From: Solirubrobacterales bacterium
Lineage (GTDB): Bacteria; Actinomycetota; Thermoleophilia; Solirubrobacterales; 70-9
Direction: 5' to 3'
DNA length: 7,820 nucleotides
Assembly: GCA_030835185.1 (NCBI GenBank)
Contig: JAUQWL010000090.1
Coordinates: 1-7,820, forward strand
Within the stretch, counting starts at the first letter, position 1, and each line of letters starts with the position of its first letter. The notes beneath the pieces are model-generated. The model had not been told where the DNA came from and made no database searches. It saw only the letters and a list, made by a program, of their open reading frames with translations. Of the stretch, positions 5,566 to 7,820 are shown piece by piece. Position numbers and translations under genes: made by a program.

Positions 5566-5638
5566 GGGGCTATAGCTCAGTTGGCAGAGCGCTTGGATCG
5601 CACCCAAGAGGTCGCCGGTTCGACTCCGGCTAGCTCCA
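5566..5638 (+). tRNA. tRNA-Ala (anticodon CGC)
   Basis: The 73 bases start GGGGCTATAGCTCAG and end GGCTAGCTCCA. The acceptor stem GGGGCTA/TAGCTCC closes with the alanine-type G3:U70 pair. The anticodon stem CTTGG/CCAAG holds the loop ATCGCAC with anticodon CGC at 5599-5601, dedicated to GCG codons, which suits a high-GC genome. The T arm has GTTCGA; the discriminator is A; CCA is not encoded. The loop carries A32 and C38, unlike the T32/A38 of the other alanine tRNA here. About 62 of 73 bases match that tRNA, which lies on the opposite strand. Confidence 0.97.
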
Positions 5639-5660
5639 CCTCAAGTGTTCCCCCGGGGCA

Positions 5661-5681
5661 GCCGGGCCGCTCACGCCCGGC
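5661..5681 (+). terminator. GC-rich hairpin downstream of tRNA-Ala(CGC)
   Basis: GCCGGGC (5661-5667) pairs perfectly with GCCCGGC (5675-5681) around a seven-base loop, 22 bases after the tRNA end. It could end the tRNA transcript or the oncoming oxidoreductase transcript. No T-run follows, so this is a structural guess. The remaining bases up to 5826 show nothing I can name. Confidence 0.4.
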
Positions 5682-5826
5682 GAATGTCCCTGTACCGCGG
5701 CACCAATCGTCGCAGCCGTCCGCACGCTGCGCCGACCCCCGCGCTGCGTCGTACCCGGCCGCGCGCTGGTCGAAGTGCGACCGCGGCGCCTCGTCCGCTT
5801 CGCGATCGCTCATCGCCGGGCGATCC

Positions 5827-7086
5827 TCACCGCTCGATTTCACTGACCTCGTAGACCTGGCCGGCGGCGCGCAGCCGGTCGGTCAGGACTCCCCCCATCG
5901 CAGTCGCGGGCGTCAGGACTCCGGCGACGCCCGGCGTCTCCTGGTTGTCCAGAGCGAGGCAGAGGCCCGCTTGTCCGAGCATGACCGCCGTGGCGTTGTA
6001 GCCGGGATCTCCCTTCGCTTCGATGTGGCACCGGAACCTGCGACCGGAACTGGTGGTTGTGGTGATCCGGATTCTGAAGTAACCCTTGTTGCGGCTTTCT
6101 TCGCTCGGGCCTTCGCCCGGGGCGGGCAGTACCCGGTCCAGGAGCATTCTGGTCGGGGGAAAAGCCAGGCCGCCGACCAGGCCGCCGAGACCGCCGACGA
6201 CCAGCCCCGCTTTGACCGCTCCGACCGGACCGCTTCCGGTCTTCATCAGTTCGCGGTAGCGCAGGTTCTTGCCGTACGCCCAATCCATCAGCGCGTTGCT
6301 GCGCCGGACCACGCGGGTATTGACCCCGGCCATCACGAAGGGAGCGACGAAGTCGCCGGTATCGGGATCCTGGCCGACCCACGTCGAATCACGCTCGGAT
6401 TCCCCATCCGGTTCTGCCTCGCGATTCGGGGAGAGTGCGTACGGGTCGGCCGCCAGCCGACGGACCGCGGGGTCGCTCTTGCTCCGATCGACCTGGACTT
6501 TCATCGAATCGATCGTCCCCCCGCTGACGCCGCCTTTCAGCGCGGTCACGACGAGCGTCGTCTCTCCGAGACTGCCGGCACCGGCTTCCCGTGCTGCCTC
6601 GTACAGGGCCAGCACCCCGAGGTCGGAGGGGATCGAATCGAATCCACAGGTGTGGACGATGCGGGCACCACTGTCTTTCGCGATCGCGTCCGCGGCATCG
6701 ATCGAGCGACGCATGAACGGGGGCTCCCCGGTCAGGTCGGCGTAGTCGGTGCCGGCCCCGGCACAGGCGAGCACCAGCGGCAGGCCGTACTTGACGTAGG
6801 GGCCGACCGTGGTCACGACGACACGGGTCGAACCGGCCATCGCCGCAAGAGACTCATCGTCGTTGCTGTCGGCCAGGACGATCGGCCACTCCCGGGCCGT
6901 TCCGGCGAGTCCCGAGCGCGTCCTCTCCAGCTTTTTCCGCGATCGTCCGGCAAGCGCCACCCTGAGACCCGGCGGTGCGGATTCGGCCAGGTGGGCCGCA
7001 GTCAACTCGCCGACAAAACTCGAAGCGCCGAAGAGGACAAGGTCGAATTCCCGTTCAGCCTTCAGCACAGCCTCATCTTCTGACAT
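5827..7086 (-). CDS. Saccharopine dehydrogenase-like oxidoreductase (trans-acting enoyl reductase family)
   Basis: The 419-residue protein begins with a Rossmann fold: FDLVLFGASSFVGELTA (14-30) has the G20-x5-G26 nucleotide loop, and strand 2 ends in ALAGRSRKKLE (44-54), where the arginine suggests NADP. VVVTTVGPYVKYGLPLVLACAGAG (89-112) and YADLTGE (115-121) are typical of this family, as are CGFDSIPSDLG (147-157) and DPGYNATAVMLGQAGL (360-374). A glycine-rich hydrophobic stretch at about 285-308 resembles a membrane-associated helix. Length and motifs match the mycobacterial Rv2449c/Rv2953 group; Rv2953 is the trans-acting enoyl reductase of phenolic glycolipid/DIM synthesis. No polyketide synthase is nearby, so the substrate here is unknown and lysine metabolism is unlikely. 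The ATG is preceded by AAGG about eight bases upstream. It lies 92 bases after the marC stop on the same strand. Confidence 0.85.
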   Translation of the reverse strand: MSEDEAVLKAEREFDLVLFGASSFVGELTAAHLAESAPPGLRVALAGRSRKKLERTRSGLAGTAREWPIVLADSNDDESLAAMAGSTRVVVTTVGPYVKYGLPLVLACAGAGTDYADLTGEPPFMRRSIDAADAIAKDSGARIVHTCGFDSIPSDLGVLALYEAAREAGAGSLGETTLVVTALKGGVSGGTIDSMKVQVDRSKSDPAVRRLAADPYALSPNREAEPDGESERDSTWVGQDPDTGDFVAPFVMAGVNTRVVRRSNALMDWAYGKNLRYRELMKTGSGPVGAVKAGLVVGGLGGLVGGLAFPPTRMLLDRVLPAPGEGPSEESRNKGYFRIRITTTTSSGRRFRCHIEAKGDPGYNATAVMLGQAGLCLALDNQETPGVAGVLTPATAMGGVLTDRLRAAGQVYEVSEIER

Positions 7087-7100
7087 CCGGTGACCTTACT

Positions 7101-7125
7101 GCGGCGACTGCCACGGCTTCGCCGC
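7101..7125 (-). other. Hairpin in the marC-oxidoreductase gap
   Basis: GCGGCG (7101-7106) pairs with CGCCGC (7120-7125) around a 13-base loop, between the marC stop (7179) and the oxidoreductase start (7086). It might attenuate read-through between two same-strand genes. There is no T-run on the minus strand after it, and GC-rich DNA makes such stems common. Confidence 0.25.
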
Positions 7126-7178
7126 AAGGCGGCGGGCATCCGTCAACGCAGCCGGAATCAGTTCTCGCAGACGCCAGG

Positions 7179-7817
7179 CTATGTGGCAAAGAAATTCTGG
7201 ATTCCGCTGAGCATGAGCTGGATCCCGATGGTGGCGACCAGGAGACCGCCCAACTTTGTCGCGATCTTCATCGCGTTGTCGGACAGCGAGAGCTTCTGCG
7301 AAACCAGCAGGTGCCCGATCGGCAGGAGAATCACCGCTATCGCGACTGCAACCAGAGCCGCGATCGCGCCGGATCCGTCAGACGTCCCTGAAGCGATGGT
7401 GATCACCAGCGTGATGGCGCCCGGGCCGGCCACGAACGGCATCGCATACGGGACGATGACCTGGCCCTCGAAGCTCTCCGGATCGGGTTCCTCGTGGGCC
7501 TCTTCACCCCCCTGGGCCCGGCTCGGTTCGCCTCCGAAGAGCATCTCGAACCCCATCAGCGCTACCACCAGGCCGCCGGCCACACCGAAAGCGCCGAGGT
7601 CGATGCCCATGAGGTCGAGGATCTCACGCCCGGCGATTGCGGATACCCCCAGAATTATCGCAACCGCGGTGGCGATCTTGAAGGCATACTCGCGGCGGCG
7701 TTCAGGCTCGTTCTCGGTGAGCGTCTTGAAATAGAACCCGCGGGTGATCGGATCGGTGATCACGAGGACGCCGACAATCGCCTGAAGGTAGTAGTTGAAA
7801 TCAGCGGACAAGAGCAA
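7179..7817 (-). CDS. MarC family integral membrane protein
   Basis: About 212 residues with six predicted membrane segments near 8-28, 45-63, 74-95, 120-143, 149-173 and 186-207. Family landmarks are the first-segment VLVITDPITRGFYFKTLTE and, in segment 4, PYAMPFVAGPGAIT, close to the MarC signature P-x-A-x-P-x-x-AGPGAIT. MarC (UPF0056) proteins sit in the cytoplasmic membrane; their transported substrate is unknown and the old multiple-antibiotic-resistance link was not upheld. The loop between segments 3 and 4 (about 97-119) is long and acidic (EEAHEEPDPE). The start is uncertain: TTG at 7817 gives a length and N-terminus in line with the family, TTG at 7811 is an alternative, and the frame stays open to the window edge, so a start a few codons outside is possible. 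The ribosome binding site is not visible. Confidence 0.85.
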   Translation of the reverse strand: MLLSADFNYYLQAIVGVLVITDPITRGFYFKTLTENEPERRREYAFKIATAVAIILGVSAIAGREILDLMGIDLGAFGVAGGLVVALMGFEMLFGGEPSRAQGGEEAHEEPDPESFEGQVIVPYAMPFVAGPGAITLVITIASGTSDGSGAIAALVAVAIAVILLPIGHLLVSQKLSLSDNAMKIATKLGGLLVATIGIQLMLSGIQNFFAT

Positions 7818-7820
7818 TAA

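Noticed and set aside
4351..5638. Integrated element or attachment sites at the tRNA genes
   Set aside because: There is no integrase, no duplicated tRNA 3' end in direct orientation and no compositional shift. The tRNA copies are inverted and both complete.
5577..5843. Minus-strand peptide containing VEPATSWVRSKRSAN
   Set aside because: This string is the translation of a reversed tRNA-Ala gene, a well-known false protein in databases. The frame across the other tRNA (4130-4435, with AQLAERLLCKQEVAGS) is the same kind of artefact.
5581..7083. 500-codon open frame on the plus strand
   Set aside because: It starts inside tRNA-Ala(CGC) and runs antisense to the oxidoreductase, which has a clear Rossmann fold and family motifs.

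Overview
The window is high-GC DNA carrying compact, ordinary-looking chromosomal genes. The gene content suggests a high-GC actinobacterium, most likely Thermoleophilia/Solirubrobacterales. This rests on the DUF4333 lipoproteins, a very acidic protein with a recognisable N-terminus, a divergent MarC protein and tRNAs without encoded CCA. The placement is inference from protein character, not from a database search. There is no sign of phage, insertion sequence, CRISPR array or other mobile element.

Layout. (1) 1-980, plus strand: the 3' part of a secreted protein with two tandem DUF4333 modules, a 247-base GC-rich gap with hairpins and a probable promoter, then a complete 100-residue DUF4333 lipoprotein. 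(2) 1080-4133, plus strand: a tight metY-metX-metW operon. The metY-metX gap is 10 bases, and the metX stop overlaps the metW start by one base. MetX acylates homoserine, MetY replaces the acyl group with sulfide to give homocysteine (direct sulfhydrylation), and MetW is the methyltransferase-fold partner often encoded beside metX. A hairpin overlapping the metY ribosome binding site is a possible control point. (3) 4134-5638: a repeat-bearing gap, tRNA-Ala(UGC) on the minus strand, a gene for a 321-residue extremely acidic, probably disordered protein (minus), and tRNA-Ala(CGC) on the plus strand. The two tRNA genes form an imperfect 73-base inverted repeat around the acidic-protein gene. (4) 5827-7817, minus strand: a saccharopine dehydrogenase-like / trans-acting enoyl reductase family oxidoreductase, preceded in transcription order by a MarC-family membrane protein whose start lies at the window edge.

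No gene-free stretch exceeds 300 bases. The longest gaps are 431-677, 4134-4350 and 5639-5826, and what they hold is listed. Many long open frames lie antisense to real genes, as expected at this GC content, and are not called. I found no convincing new multi-gene system. The least-described element is the acidic protein with conserved-looking ends, followed by the small structured elements around the methionine operon.
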